DNA from: Streptomyces endophytica
GTDB taxonomy: Bacteria; Actinomycetota; Actinomycetes; Streptomycetales; Streptomycetaceae
Direction: 5' to 3'
NCBI RefSeq assembly: GCF_026153355.1
Contig: NZ_CP110636.1
Coordinates: 2,852,001 to 2,916,000, forward strand
Length of the DNA stretch: 64,000 nt
The notes under the pieces were generated by a model, which saw nothing but the letters and a program-made list of their open reading frames with translations, made no database searches and was not told the origin of the DNA. Below, piece by piece: positions 8,779-16,931 of the stretch (its first letter is position 1; every line of letters begins with the position of its first letter). Both the position numbers and the translations under genes were made by a program.

Positions 8779-8804
8779 AAACCCCGTGTTACAACGTGGG
8801 TTAC
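8777..8804. promoter_or_regulatory. Imperfect 28-bp inverted repeat upstream of the lyase homologue
   Basis: GTAAACCC and GGGTTAC flank a CGT..ACG core, with about 20 of 28 positions symmetric. It lies between the divergent ABC operon and the lyase homologue, 94 bp before the lyase start, and could be a second operator for either side. Confidence 0.4.
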
Positions 8805-8898
8805 CCGAGAGTTCTTCCCGCTCTCCGCTCGGCCACCGTACGGAACCAGGTGTCGGAATTCGTTCTACAAAGCGCGTTATAAGAGGGAGTTGAGCCCC

Positions 8899-10394
8899 TT
8901 GATTTCCCACATGCTGGACAATGCCCACCGGTCCGGCAGGCGCATCACCCTCGACGGCACCGCGCTGCGCCCCGCCGACGTCGCCGCCCTCGCGGACCGC
9001 GCCGCCCGCCCCGCGGCCCCCGATCCCAAGGCCCTCGCCCGCGCCGCGGAATCCTGGGACACCGCCCGCCGGCTCGCCGCCACCGGACGCGTCTACGGCC
9101 GCAGCACCGGCGTCGGCGCCAACCGCACCGAGGACGTCGAGGCCGCCGACGCCGCCCACGGCCTCCGGCTGCTGCGCAGCCACGCCGGTGCGATCGGCGA
9201 CCCGCTGCCGGCCGCGAGGTCCGGGCGATGCTCGCGGTCCGCGCCAACCAACTGCTCGCCGGCGGCGCCGGCCTCAACCCCGCGGTCATCACGGCCCTGA
9301 TCGCCGCCCTCGACGCCGGCGCCCACCCGGTCGTCAACGAACACGGCGCGGTCGGCACCGGCGACCTGGCCGCGCTCGCCCAGACCGGCCTGGCACTGGC
9401 CGGCGAACACCCCTGGCACGGCCTCCCCGGCGGCCGCGCCCCCGCCCCCGTCGCCCTCGACAACAACGACGCGCTCGCCCTGATCAGCAGCAACGCCCTC
9501 ACCCTCGGCCAGTCCGCACTCGCCCTGGACGAACTGCGCCGGCTGCTGGCCGCCTCACTGCCCATCGCCGCGCTCTCCCTGCTCGCGGTCGGCGGCTCCT
9601 ACGAACCGTTCGCCGAACCGGTCATGCTCGCCCGCCCGCACCCCGGCTCCGCGGCCGCCGCCGCCCAGCTGCGCACCCTCTCCGGCGTGCCGGCGCGGCC
9701 CAGCCCGCCGCTGGGCCGCATCCAGGACCCGTACGGCTTCCGCTGCCTCCCCCAGATCCACGGCCCGGCGCTGGACACCGCCGACACCCTGGAATCCGTG
9801 CTGACCGTCGAGCTCAACGCCGCCGGCGAGAACCCGCTGATCAGCATCGAGGACCAGGCCGCCTACCACCACGGCAACTTCTACGCCGCCCACGTCGTCC
9901 TCGCCCTGGACGCCTTCCGGCTGGCCGTCCTGCAGACCGCCCGGCTGTCCACCGCCCGGCTCGCCGCGCTCTCCGAGCCCGACTTCACCCGGCTGCGGCC
10001 CTTCCTCGGCGACGCCGCGCCGGCCAGCTCGGGCGTGATGATCCTCGAATACGCGGCCGGCGCGGCGCTCGGCGAGATGCGGGCGGTCTCCCACCCGGCC
10101 TCCCTCGGCCACGCGGTCCTCTCCCGCGGCGTCGAGGAACAGGCCAGCTTCGCCTCCCTCGGGGCCCGCCAGACGCTGCGCGCCGGCACGTACTACCGCC
10201 AGGTCCTCGCCTGCGAACTCGTCGCCGCCGTACGGGCGTTGCGGATGCGCTCGCTGGAACCCGAGCCCGGCCTGCCGCTCGCCACCGCCTACGCCCGGGC
10301 CGCCGAGGCGCTCGACCCGCGCATGGAGGACCGGCCGCTGACGGACGACGTGGCGGTGGCGACGGAGCTGCTGGACGAACTGGCGGAGGTGTGA
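8899..10394 (+). CDS. Histidine/aromatic ammonia-lyase superfamily protein lacking the MIO Ala-Ser-Gly triad; one frameshift near 9214
   Basis: A lyase homologue of about 498 residues. Superfamily landmarks are VYGRSTGVGANRTED (catalytic-loop Tyr), ALDNNDALALISSNAL, QDPYGFRCLPQIHG, ENPLIS, HHGNFYAAHV and the Glu-containing EEQASFASLGARQ. Where true lyases have GSVGASGDLAPL, this protein reads GAVGTGDLAAL, one residue shorter and without Ala-Ser-Gly, so the MIO electrophile cannot form in the usual way. The frame around it is intact. A one-base loss at about 9214 breaks the N-terminal fifth; restoring it gives PLPAAEVRAMLAVRANQLL. The start is probably TTG 8899, nine bases after GGGAG; ATG 8911 is the alternative. 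Elimination without MIO is known for ergothionase (from memory), which makes that a candidate activity. Confidence 0.75.
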
Positions 10395-10757
10395 GCACGG
10401 CATGAACGCAGACGGGACGGGCCAGTGGTCCTGCGGGCCGGCGCACCACCGCGCGGGCGCGCACCCGGCCGGGTGCCGGACCGGCGCCCGGCACGGGCCT
10501 GCGGCCGGACGGGTGGCCGGTGTGCCACGGGCCGGGCGTATGGCCGGGCGGGTGGCCGGTGCGCCGTGGGGCGGGCGGGTGGCCGGGCGGGTGGCGGGCT
10601 TGCCCCGGCGCGCGGAGGTCCGCGGCCCGGCGGGCGGTGGCCGGAACGATCCCGTACGGCCGGATCGTCAGGCGTACCGCGCGCCGTTCCGAGCCAGGAA
10701 TTCCGTACAGTCGGTCGACACAGGAAAAGGCCCGCACCGGGCCGGGAAGAAGAGGCG
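10395..10757. other. Intergenic region with GC-rich short direct repeats
   Basis: 363 bp between the lyase homologue and the RpiR gene with no convincing gene. About 10500-10600 is built from reiterated GGGCGGGTGGCCGG-like units. Short open frames here are compositional. The RpiR frame extends to 10425, but nothing supports such an early start. Confidence 0.5.
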
Positions 10758-11702
10758 ATGAGCGGGGACGGGGACAACGGCCGCGGCACCGGCGGCGCGG
10801 CCGGCGGTGCGCCGGGGGAGCGGGCCGAGGAGGCGCGGGACGCGACGGCCGGCCGGGTCACGGACGCGGACACCGGCACCGCCGCCCGCCTCCAGAAGCT
10901 CTTCGAGGGCCACCGGCTGACGCCCACCCAGCGCCGGATCGCTCACTGCATGGTGCGCCGGGCCGCCGACGCGCCCTTCCTCTCCAGCGTCGAACTGGCC
11001 GAACTGGCCGGCGTCAGCCAGCCGTCCGTCACCCGCTTCGCGGTGGCGCTCGGCTTCGACGGCTACCCGGCGCTCCGCCGCCACCTGCGCGAGGTCGCGC
11101 CCGCGGAGAAGGCCGGCGACGACGGCACCGCCAACGAGTACCAGCAGGCCGTCCAGGCGGAGATCGACAACCTCCGGCACCTGGCCGCCGCGCTGGCCGA
11201 CCCGTCGCCGGTGATCGAGGCCGGCCGCCTCTTCGCCGCCTCCCGGCCGCTGCCCGTCCTCGGCCTGCGCGCCGCCACCGCCCAGGCCGCCGGGTTCACG
11301 TACTTCGCCCGCAAGGTCCACCCGGACGTCCGGCTGCTGGACGAGGGCGGCACGATGCTCCCCGACCGGATCGACGCCGCGGTGCGGGCCGGCGCCACCA
11401 CCCTGTTGTGCTTCGCGCTGCCCCGGCATCCCCGCGAGGTCGTCGAGGCCCTCGCCTACGCCCGGGACGCCGGGCTGACCGTGGTCACCGTCGCCGACAG
11501 CGCCTTCGCGCCGGTCGCCCGCCACACCGACCTGTTGCTGCCCGCCGCGGTCGGCACCGGCCTGGCCTTCGACACCGCCTGCGCCCCCATGCTCCTGGGC
11601 CGCGTCCTCCTGGAGGCGATGTGCGACGCACTACCGGACGCGCAGGCACGCCTCGAAGAATTCGACGCGCGGGCCGCTGCGCGGGGGCTCTTCGTGGAGT
11701 GA
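10758..11702 (+). CDS. RpiR-family regulator (HTH_6 plus SIS domain)
   Basis: A 314-residue regulator. After a low-complexity N-terminus, the RpiR helix-turn-helix appears at about residues 75-105 (SSVELAELAGVSQPSVTRFAVALGFDGYPALRRHL). A SIS (sugar isomerase) domain covers about 150-290 (VLGLRAATAQAAGFTYFARK, RAGATTLLCFALPRHPREVVEALAYARDAGLTVVTVADS). SIS domains in this family usually bind phosphosugars, but relatives near amino-acid catabolism genes exist. It lies 363 bp downstream of the lyase homologue on the same strand and is a candidate regulator of the shared palindromes. ATG 10758 is preferred over upstream starts because of AGAAGAGG just before it. Repeat copy 2 begins directly after the stop. 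Confidence 0.85.
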   Translation: MSGDGDNGRGTGGAAGGAPGERAEEARDATAGRVTDADTGTAARLQKLFEGHRLTPTQRRIAHCMVRRAADAPFLSSVELAELAGVSQPSVTRFAVALGFDGYPALRRHLREVAPAEKAGDDGTANEYQQAVQAEIDNLRHLAAALADPSPVIEAGRLFAASRPLPVLGLRAATAQAAGFTYFARKVHPDVRLLDEGGTMLPDRIDAAVRAGATTLLCFALPRHPREVVEALAYARDAGLTVVTVADSAFAPVARHTDLLLPAAVGTGLAFDTACAPMLLGRVLLEAMCDALPDAQARLEEFDARAAARGLFVE

Positions 11703-12307
11703 CCCCACGTAGTTGGCCGTCCCGCCGTGGGTGTTGCTCGCCGTTGCGCGCTTTGCGGCGCCTCCCACGTACCTGGCCGTCCCGCCGCGGGTGTTGTTGT
11801 CCGTTGCGCGCTTTGCGGCGCCGCGCACGTACCTGTCTGCGGCGCCGCGGGTGTTGTTGTCCGTTGCGCCTGCGGCGGGCTGGGTTGTGGTGGGTGCGGT
11901 GACGGGCCTCCGGGGCCGGTTGTGTGGACTGCTGACGCTTTACGTCCACACAACCGGCCCCTCCGGCCCGTCCCCTCCCGTGAGGGGGAAAGTGAAGGAC
12001 GGTGGGGGTGCAGGTGATGTCCACGTGCCCGCAGGCAACAGACCAGGCCCGCCCCCAACTAGCTTGGAAACTCCCACTCACGGGAGGGGCTGGACCGGAG
12101 GACGAAGTCTGGAGGGCCGGCACCGCACCCGACACACCACGCCCGCCGCCAGGCGCAACGGCGAACAACAACCGCGGCGGGAGAGACGGGTACGTGCGGG
12201 GCGCCGCAAAGCGCGCAACGGTGAGACGACCCGCGGCGGGACGGCGAGGTACGTACGGGGCGCCGCAAAGCACAGCGCCCCGCGGCGGGAAAGCCAGCTA
12301 CGTGGGG
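11703..12307. repeat. Nested inverted-repeat element, copy 2 (C..B' orientation), the longest copy
   Basis: 605 bp that start at the RpiR stop and end at the base before the decarboxylase stop complement. The ends are CCCCACGTA and TACGTGGGG. The order is three A modules, module C, a spacer of about 100 bp, module B', and three inverted A modules. Module C carries a hairpin with perfect 16-bp arms (11914-11929 and 11944-11959, 14-base loop). CCCCTCCCGTGAG in C pairs with CTCACGGGAGGGG in B', so the whole element can fold on itself. No transposase and no target duplication are seen. Confidence 0.9.
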
Positions 12308-13630
12308 CTACAACTCGCGGAGCGACTCCGCGTACGCGGCGCCGCTTTCAGCGGTGAGGTCCGACAGGCTCTGCGGGGTGCGGATGACCGCGAAGCGGAC
12401 GCCGTCGGGGGACGCGGCGTAGCCGTAGACGCCGGGGCGGGGGAGCGAGTTGTACGCGAAGTGCGTGGAGAAGTAGTACGCGCCGGTGTCGAGCAGCGCG
12501 GTGTGGTCGCCGGACTGCAGGAGGGGGAGCGGGCGGTTCTCGGCGACCAGGTCGCCGGCGAAGCAGCAGGGGCCGGCGATGTCCTGGGCGACCGGCGCCC
12601 CCGTCTTGGGGCGCCCCTCGGCGTCGTAGGCCGCGACCCGGAGGGGCCACGCTTCGGGGACGAAGACCGTACGGGTGGCGACCTGGGCGCCGGCATGGGT
12701 AACCGCGATCGGGCGGCCGCCCGCCGACTTCGCGTACTCGACGCGGGCGAGGACCGTGCCGTGCTTGGCCAGCAGGGAGCGGCCGAACTCGGTGATCAGG
12801 CCGTACCGCCCGGCGAACAGGCCGGGGACGGCCGAGCGGAGCAGTGCGGCGTACTCGCGGTAGGTGGGGGTGGTGACGTCGGAGGAGAAGTTGACCGGGA
12901 GGCCGCCGCCGATGTCCAGGGTGTCGATCTGCTGCCGGCCGGCCCGTTCGTTGATCTCCTCGGCGAGGTCGAACAGGGCGCGCACCCCGGCGCCCATCAG
13001 CTCCAGCGGCATGCCCTGCGAACCGACGTGGGCGTGCAGCCGGGTCAGCCACGGACGGTCGAGGCAGGCGCGGACGACCCAGTCGCGGGCGCCCTCGTCG
13101 CGTAGCGCGATACCGAACTTCGAGGTGTCGGTGGCGGTGCTCATCGCCCCGATGCGGCCGCCGCCGATCTGCGGATTGACCCGCAGGCCGATGGGCGCGG
13201 TGCTCGGCACGGACGTCCGCAGGTGGTCGATCCGGGCCAGTTCCTCACGGTTGTCGGCGTTGACCGCGATCCCGAGGGCCAGCGCCTCCCGCAGCTCGGC
13301 GGGGGTCTTGGCCGGTGAGTCCAGGACCGTGCGGTCGGCAGGCACGCCGGCGGCCCGGGCCAGTGCCAGCTCGCCGGGGCTGGCCACCTCGCAGCCGAGC
13401 CCCTCCTGCGCCAGCAGCCGCAGCACGGGCACCAGCGACGCCGCCTTCACCGCGAAGGCGTGCAGCACCGGTGCGCCGGGAGCGGTGAACTCCGCGAAGG
13501 CGGCGTGCAGTTCGGCAGCCGATCGCCGGACGCCGGTGATGTCCAGCAGCCCCGCCACCGGTTCCTCGGGCCCCACCAGCCCCTGCGCAACGGCTGCCTG
13601 TACGGCACGGTCTCGGTCCGTGTACGTCAT
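12308..13630 (-). CDS. Fold-type III PLP-dependent decarboxylase (diaminopimelate/ornithine decarboxylase-like)
   Basis: A 440-residue alanine-racemase-fold decarboxylase. The PLP lysine is in HAFAVKAASLVPVL (about residue 61), followed by GCEVASPGELALA, the DIGGGLPVNF phosphate-binding loop near 240, and GPCCFAGDLVAENRPLP near 360, which resembles the catalytic Cys region of LysA-type enzymes. It probably decarboxylates a basic or diamino acid. It differs from housekeeping lysA in context: a single gene, convergent with RpiR across repeat copy 2, and 204 bp from the ABC exporter genes. Substrate uncertain. Confidence 0.78.
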   Translation of the reverse strand: MTYTDRDRAVQAAVAQGLVGPEEPVAGLLDITGVRRSAAELHAAFAEFTAPGAPVLHAFAVKAASLVPVLRLLAQEGLGCEVASPGELALARAAGVPADRTVLDSPAKTPAELREALALGIAVNADNREELARIDHLRTSVPSTAPIGLRVNPQIGGGRIGAMSTATDTSKFGIALRDEGARDWVVRACLDRPWLTRLHAHVGSQGMPLELMGAGVRALFDLAEEINERAGRQQIDTLDIGGGLPVNFSSDVTTPTYREYAALLRSAVPGLFAGRYGLITEFGRSLLAKHGTVLARVEYAKSAGGRPIAVTHAGAQVATRTVFVPEAWPLRVAAYDAEGRPKTGAPVAQDIAGPCCFAGDLVAENRPLPLLQSGDHTALLDTGAYYFSTHFAYNSLPRPGVYGYAASPDGVRFAVIRTPQSLSDLTAESGAAYAESLREL

Positions 13631-13834
13631 GGGGCCACTCCATCATCGCCCGGGGCCCTGCGCCATCGCTTACCGGGCGGGGCGGCCGTGGTGGATGAAA
13701 GGACGGCGAAGGGACGGGGGAGGGGCGGGGAGGGGCGGCGAAGGAGTGGCGGAAGGTCGGCTAGGGGCCCGGCCGGCGCTGTCCCGGGGGTGGACGGGCG
13801 CCGGCCGGGCCCGGGGCGGACCGGGCGAGCCCGG

Positions 13835-14800
13835 TCAGGCTGCGGGGGCCGCTCCGAGGTTGGCCTTGCGGTGGCGTTCGCCGAGGCGGGAGCCGGACTC
13901 GCGGCGGGCGGCACGGCGCAGCAGGGGTACGGCGAGCAGGAAGCCGACCACGGCCCAGGCGGCCAGGACCAGGGCGACCGTCGGCAGCTCCCAGGAGCCG
14001 GCCGGTTCCGCGGCCCGGGCGGCGTCCGGGAGCAGCGCCGAGCGCACGCCCTGGGCCATCCACTTCAGCGGGAAGACGGAGGCGATCTTCTGGACGACCG
14101 CGGGCAGCGAGGTGAGCGGGAACATCGCCCCGGACGTCACCAGCAGGCCCATGGCCGGCAGCATGATCATCGCCAGCGCCTCGCGCGGATTGGGCAGGAC
14201 GGCGCCGATGGCCGCACCGAGCGGCACCACGGCCAGCAGCCCCAGCGCGCTGACCCACAGCAGCGTCAGCCAGTCGTCGACGCCGTGCGGCAGTGGTCCG
14301 TTCGCCACCAGTGCGCCGGCGCCCAGCAGGACGACCAGGGTGGCCAGCGCCATCGCGACGATCAGCACCGACTTGGCGATGAGGTAGGCCGGTATGCCGC
14401 CCGGGGTGGTCCGCAGCCGCAGCAGGGCGCCCTCCTCCCGCTCGGTCACCAGGATCTGCGGGAGGTTCAGCAGGCCGATCTGGAAGAGCAGATAGGCGGC
14501 GAAGCCGGAGAGGGCCAGGTGCGACATCGGGACATGGGTCCCCGGTACGTCGTCGTCCATGTTGCTCGCGACCACCAGCGCGACCACGACGTTGATGATT
14601 TGGCCGCTCAGCTCCTTGGGGTTGCGGAGCAGATGCCGTATCTCGATCCCGCCGCGCTGCCAGCCGGCCTGCCAGTAGCGCCGGCGGGAACCGGGCCTGC
14701 TCTTGGCCGGGCCCTGCCCGCCGTCTCCCACTCCCTTGTCCGTCATGCCGGTTTCCCCGTCCGCGTTCGTCGCTGCCGTCACTGTGTCGACCGCTGTCAT
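13835..14800 (-). CDS. ABC-2 type transporter permease
   Basis: A 321-residue membrane protein with a polar N-terminus of about 60 residues and about six membrane segments, including GQIINVVVALVVASNM, AYLLFQIGLLNLPQIL, AVVPLGAAIGAVLPNPREAL and MGLLVTSGAMFPLTSLP. The ABC-2 signature LVTEREEGALLRLRTTPGG is present. It is the last gene of a leftward operon: membrane protein, HTH regulator, ATPase, permease. Such DrrB-type pairs usually export drugs or lipids. C-terminal tail basic. Confidence 0.87.
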   Translation of the reverse strand: MTAVDTVTAATNADGETGMTDKGVGDGGQGPAKSRPGSRRRYWQAGWQRGGIEIRHLLRNPKELSGQIINVVVALVVASNMDDDVPGTHVPMSHLALSGFAAYLLFQIGLLNLPQILVTEREEGALLRLRTTPGGIPAYLIAKSVLIVAMALATLVVLLGAGALVANGPLPHGVDDWLTLLWVSALGLLAVVPLGAAIGAVLPNPREALAMIMLPAMGLLVTSGAMFPLTSLPAVVQKIASVFPLKWMAQGVRSALLPDAARAAEPAGSWELPTVALVLAAWAVVGFLLAVPLLRRAARRESGSRLGERHRKANLGAAPAA

Positions 14801-14839
14801 GTCCGTCCCCCTTGGTCTGTGGTGCTGTGCGTCCGCCTC

Positions 14840-15805
14840 TCAGGCGGCGCGGGTCCCGCTGCCGACGCCGTCGTCGAAGGCGTCCGTCACCGGTTCCGCC
14901 GCGGTTTCCGCCGCCTCTTCCCGGTGCACCATCCGCAGATAGGTGTCCTCCAGCGTCGGGCGGCGCACCTCCAGGTCGGCGACCGGGCCGCCGATCTCGC
15001 GGTGGAGCTCCCACACCAGCCGGGACGGGTCCGCGGTGTGCTCCCGCCGGGCCGTGCCGTCCGGGGCCGTCCAGCGGACCTCGGCATGGGCGGCGGCGCT
15101 GCGGGCCAGCTCCGCCGGGGTGCCGTGGGCCCGGATCCGGCCGTTGACCAGCATCGCTATCCGGTCGGCCAGCCGCTCGGCCTCCACCAGGTCGTGCGTG
15201 GTCAGCAGGACCGTGACGCCCTCGTCGCGGGCCAGCCGCTCGATCAGGTCGTGGAAGTCGCGGCGGGCTTCCGGGTCGAAGCCGGTGGTCGGCTCGTCCA
15301 GGAAGACCAGCTCGGGGCGGCCGACCAGGGCGAGCGCGACGTCCAGGCGGCGGCGCTGCCCGCCGGAGAGCTGGTCCACCTGCTTGCCGGACTGCCCGGT
15401 GAGGCCGACCAGGGCCAGCAGTTCAGCGGGGTCGCGCGGTGCCTCGTGGTACGTGGCGAAGTGCGTCAGCAACTCGGCCACCCGCCAGCGGCGGTGGTCC
15501 CGCCAGGACTGCAGCACCAGGCCGATCCGGCCGCGCCAGGCGTCGCCGCCGCGCGCCGGGTCCGTGCCCAGCACCCGGACCGTCCCGGCGGAACGCTGCC
15601 GGAAGCCCTCCAGGATCTCGACGGTGGTGCTCTTCCCGGCGCCGTTGGGGCCGAGCAGCGCGAAGACCTCGCCGCGCCGGACCTCCAGGTCGACGCCGTG
15701 CAGCACATCGGTGCTGCCGTAGGACATCCGCAGACCGCTCACCTGGATGACCGGCGGTGCGGCGTCGGCGGTCGGGGGCACGGGCGCGCCCTCGGTGGTC
15801 GTCAT
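14840..15805 (-). CDS. ABC-2 exporter ATP-binding protein (DrrA/CcmA-like)
   Basis: A 321-residue ATPase. Walker A GPNGAGKSTTVEIL (about 60), signature QLSGGQRRRLDVALALV, Walker B LVFLDEPTTGFDP and H-loop LLTTHD are intact, and the C-terminal part is the DrrA-like extension. The start ATG overlaps the stop of the upstream HTH gene by 4 bp. It pairs with the ABC-2 permease 39 bp downstream to form an exporter of unknown substrate. Confidence 0.9.
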   Translation of the reverse strand: MTTTEGAPVPPTADAAPPVIQVSGLRMSYGSTDVLHGVDLEVRRGEVFALLGPNGAGKSTTVEILEGFRQRSAGTVRVLGTDPARGGDAWRGRIGLVLQSWRDHRRWRVAELLTHFATYHEAPRDPAELLALVGLTGQSGKQVDQLSGGQRRRLDVALALVGRPELVFLDEPTTGFDPEARRDFHDLIERLARDEGVTVLLTTHDLVEAERLADRIAMLVNGRIRAHGTPAELARSAAAHAEVRWTAPDGTARREHTADPSRLVWELHREIGGPVADLEVRRPTLEDTYLRMVHREEAAETAAEPVTDAFDDGVGSGTRAA

Positions 15806-16185
15806 TGGTGTGCCTCCGCGTGGTGTTGCTGGGTGGTCGGGTCCGAGGTCCGTCCCGGATCGGGTGGTGGGGCCGCGGGGGCGGCCGTGGGGCCGGCGCC
15901 CTCGACGATCGCCCGGAGCGCGGCCACATGCCCCTCGAAGGCGGTGCGGCCGCGGCTCGTCAGCCGCACCTTGGTGCGGCGTTTGCGGCCGCCGCCCTCC
16001 TTGTGGATCTCCAGGTACCCGGCCTCCTCCAGGGTGTGCAGCTGCTTGGACAGCGCGGAGTCGCTGAGCGAGAGGCTGTCCCGGATGAAGGAGAAGTCGG
16101 CCCATTCCGTCGCGGCGAGCAGGGCGACGACCGACAGCCGGGTGGAGGGATGGATCAGTTCGTCGAAGCCCGAGGGAGTGCTCAT
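15802..16185 (-). CDS. Winged-helix transcriptional regulator (MarR/ArsR-like)
   Basis: A 127-residue DNA-binding protein. The winged helix spans about residues 10-85: STRLSVVALLAATEWADFSFIRDSLSLSDSALSKQLHTLEEAGYLEIHKE, then the basic wing GGGRKRRTKVRLTSRG. The C-terminus is Ala/Pro/His-rich. It is coupled on both sides by 4-bp overlaps (16185/16182 and 15805/15802). Tandem sites upstream of the operon (16777-16821) are the likely autoregulatory operators. This type often derepresses an exporter in response to its substrate. Confidence 0.85.
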   Translation of the reverse strand: MSTPSGFDELIHPSTRLSVVALLAATEWADFSFIRDSLSLSDSALSKQLHTLEEAGYLEIHKEGGGRKRRTKVRLTSRGRTAFEGHVAALRAIVEGAGPTAAPAAPPPDPGRTSDPTTQQHHAEAHQ

Positions 16186-16703
16186 CGGTCCGCCTCCTCG
16201 GGGACGGTTCTCACGGTGGGGTCGGTCAGGCCCCGGCCGCGCAGCGGGCTGATCGCCCAGCGGTTGGCCGGGCCGACGAAGAGCACGAAGGCGCCGGCGG
16301 AGAGAGTGGCCTGGATCAGGCTGCCGTAGGGCAGCGCCAGCCAGTCGGTCAGGCGCCCGGTGAGGATGATCATGCCGCCGCTGAGGGCCCCGCCCGCGAA
16401 GAAGGTGACGACGCTGCGCCAGCCGTACCGCGACCGGTGCAGCCGCATCCGGCTCCGGCGGCTGAAGACCACGGCCAGGGCGGCCAGGGCTCCCACATAG
16501 ACGGCGAGGAGCGCGAAGGCGCCCCACCTCGGGAGGTCGAGCCCCGAGCTGGCGAGGAAGAGCCACATGAGGCCCGCCGTCACGTAGGTGCCCTGCTGGT
16601 CGCTCCGTGCGCAGCGCTCGACCTCGTCGTACACCCGCTCCTGTGGCACCCGGATGCGCTGGAGATCCTGCCAGGCCCGCTCGGCATCCACCGGTGTGGT
16701 CAT
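16182..16703 (-). CDS. Small integral membrane protein of the ABC exporter operon
   Basis: A 173-residue protein with a soluble N-terminus of about 40 residues and four hydrophobic segments (YVTAGLMWLFLASSG, WGAFALLAVYVGALAALAVVF, SVVTFFAGGALSGGMIIL, LIQATLSAGAFVLFVG). First gene of the four-gene exporter operon, with a 4-bp overlap to the regulator gene. It matches no enzyme family I recognise; conserved coupling suggests it assists or senses for the exporter/regulator pair. Confidence 0.7.
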   Translation of the reverse strand: MTTPVDAERAWQDLQRIRVPQERVYDEVERCARSDQQGTYVTAGLMWLFLASSGLDLPRWGAFALLAVYVGALAALAVVFSRRSRMRLHRSRYGWRSVVTFFAGGALSGGMIILTGRLTDWLALPYGSLIQATLSAGAFVLFVGPANRWAISPLRGRGLTDPTVRTVPEEADR

Positions 16704-16776
16704 GTCCTTCGCCTCCCCGTTGGCGTTTCAGACGGGCGGGGCCCGCGCCGGCAATCCGCGCAGGCAACCCACCTCA

Positions 16777-16821
16777 ACTTTCCTACTGGGAAAGCTAACA
16801 CCGACTTTCCGGCTGGGCAAG
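16777..16821. promoter_or_regulatory. Two tandem 18-bp operator-like sites, 27 bp apart
   Basis: ACTTTCCTACTGGGAAAG (16777-16794) and ACTTTCCGGCTGGGCAAG (16804-16821) match at 15 of 18 positions. The first is itself a CTTTCC..GGAAAG inverted repeat. They lie 74-118 bp upstream of the exporter operon start and are the best candidate binding sites of its winged-helix regulator. Confidence 0.6.
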
Positions 16822-16860
16822 TCGAACGGTCGGGGTGTGGAAAACCTTCACCGCGTCCTG

Positions 16861-16898
16861 TTGACTAGCACTATTCATCGCCTCCAAGATGTGAATAG
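16861..16898 (+). promoter_or_regulatory. Putative hut operon promoter with inverted repeat
   Basis: TTGACT (16861-16866) is a good -35 box; CAAGAT (16885-16890) is a weak -10 at 18 bp. CTATTCA (16871-16877) and TGAATAG (16892-16898) form an inverted repeat across the spacer and -10, a natural repressor position. A GGGAGG Shine-Dalgarno follows, 9 bp before hutU. Confidence 0.5.
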
Positions 16899-16931
16899 CT
16901 CAATCCATTCGATGTCAGGGAGGCACGGCCC

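Noticed and set aside
8704..8898. A canonical T-box, riboswitch or leader peptide upstream of the lyase homologue
   Set aside because: No conserved riboswitch core or coding leader is visible; only palindromes and a ribosome-binding site are supported.
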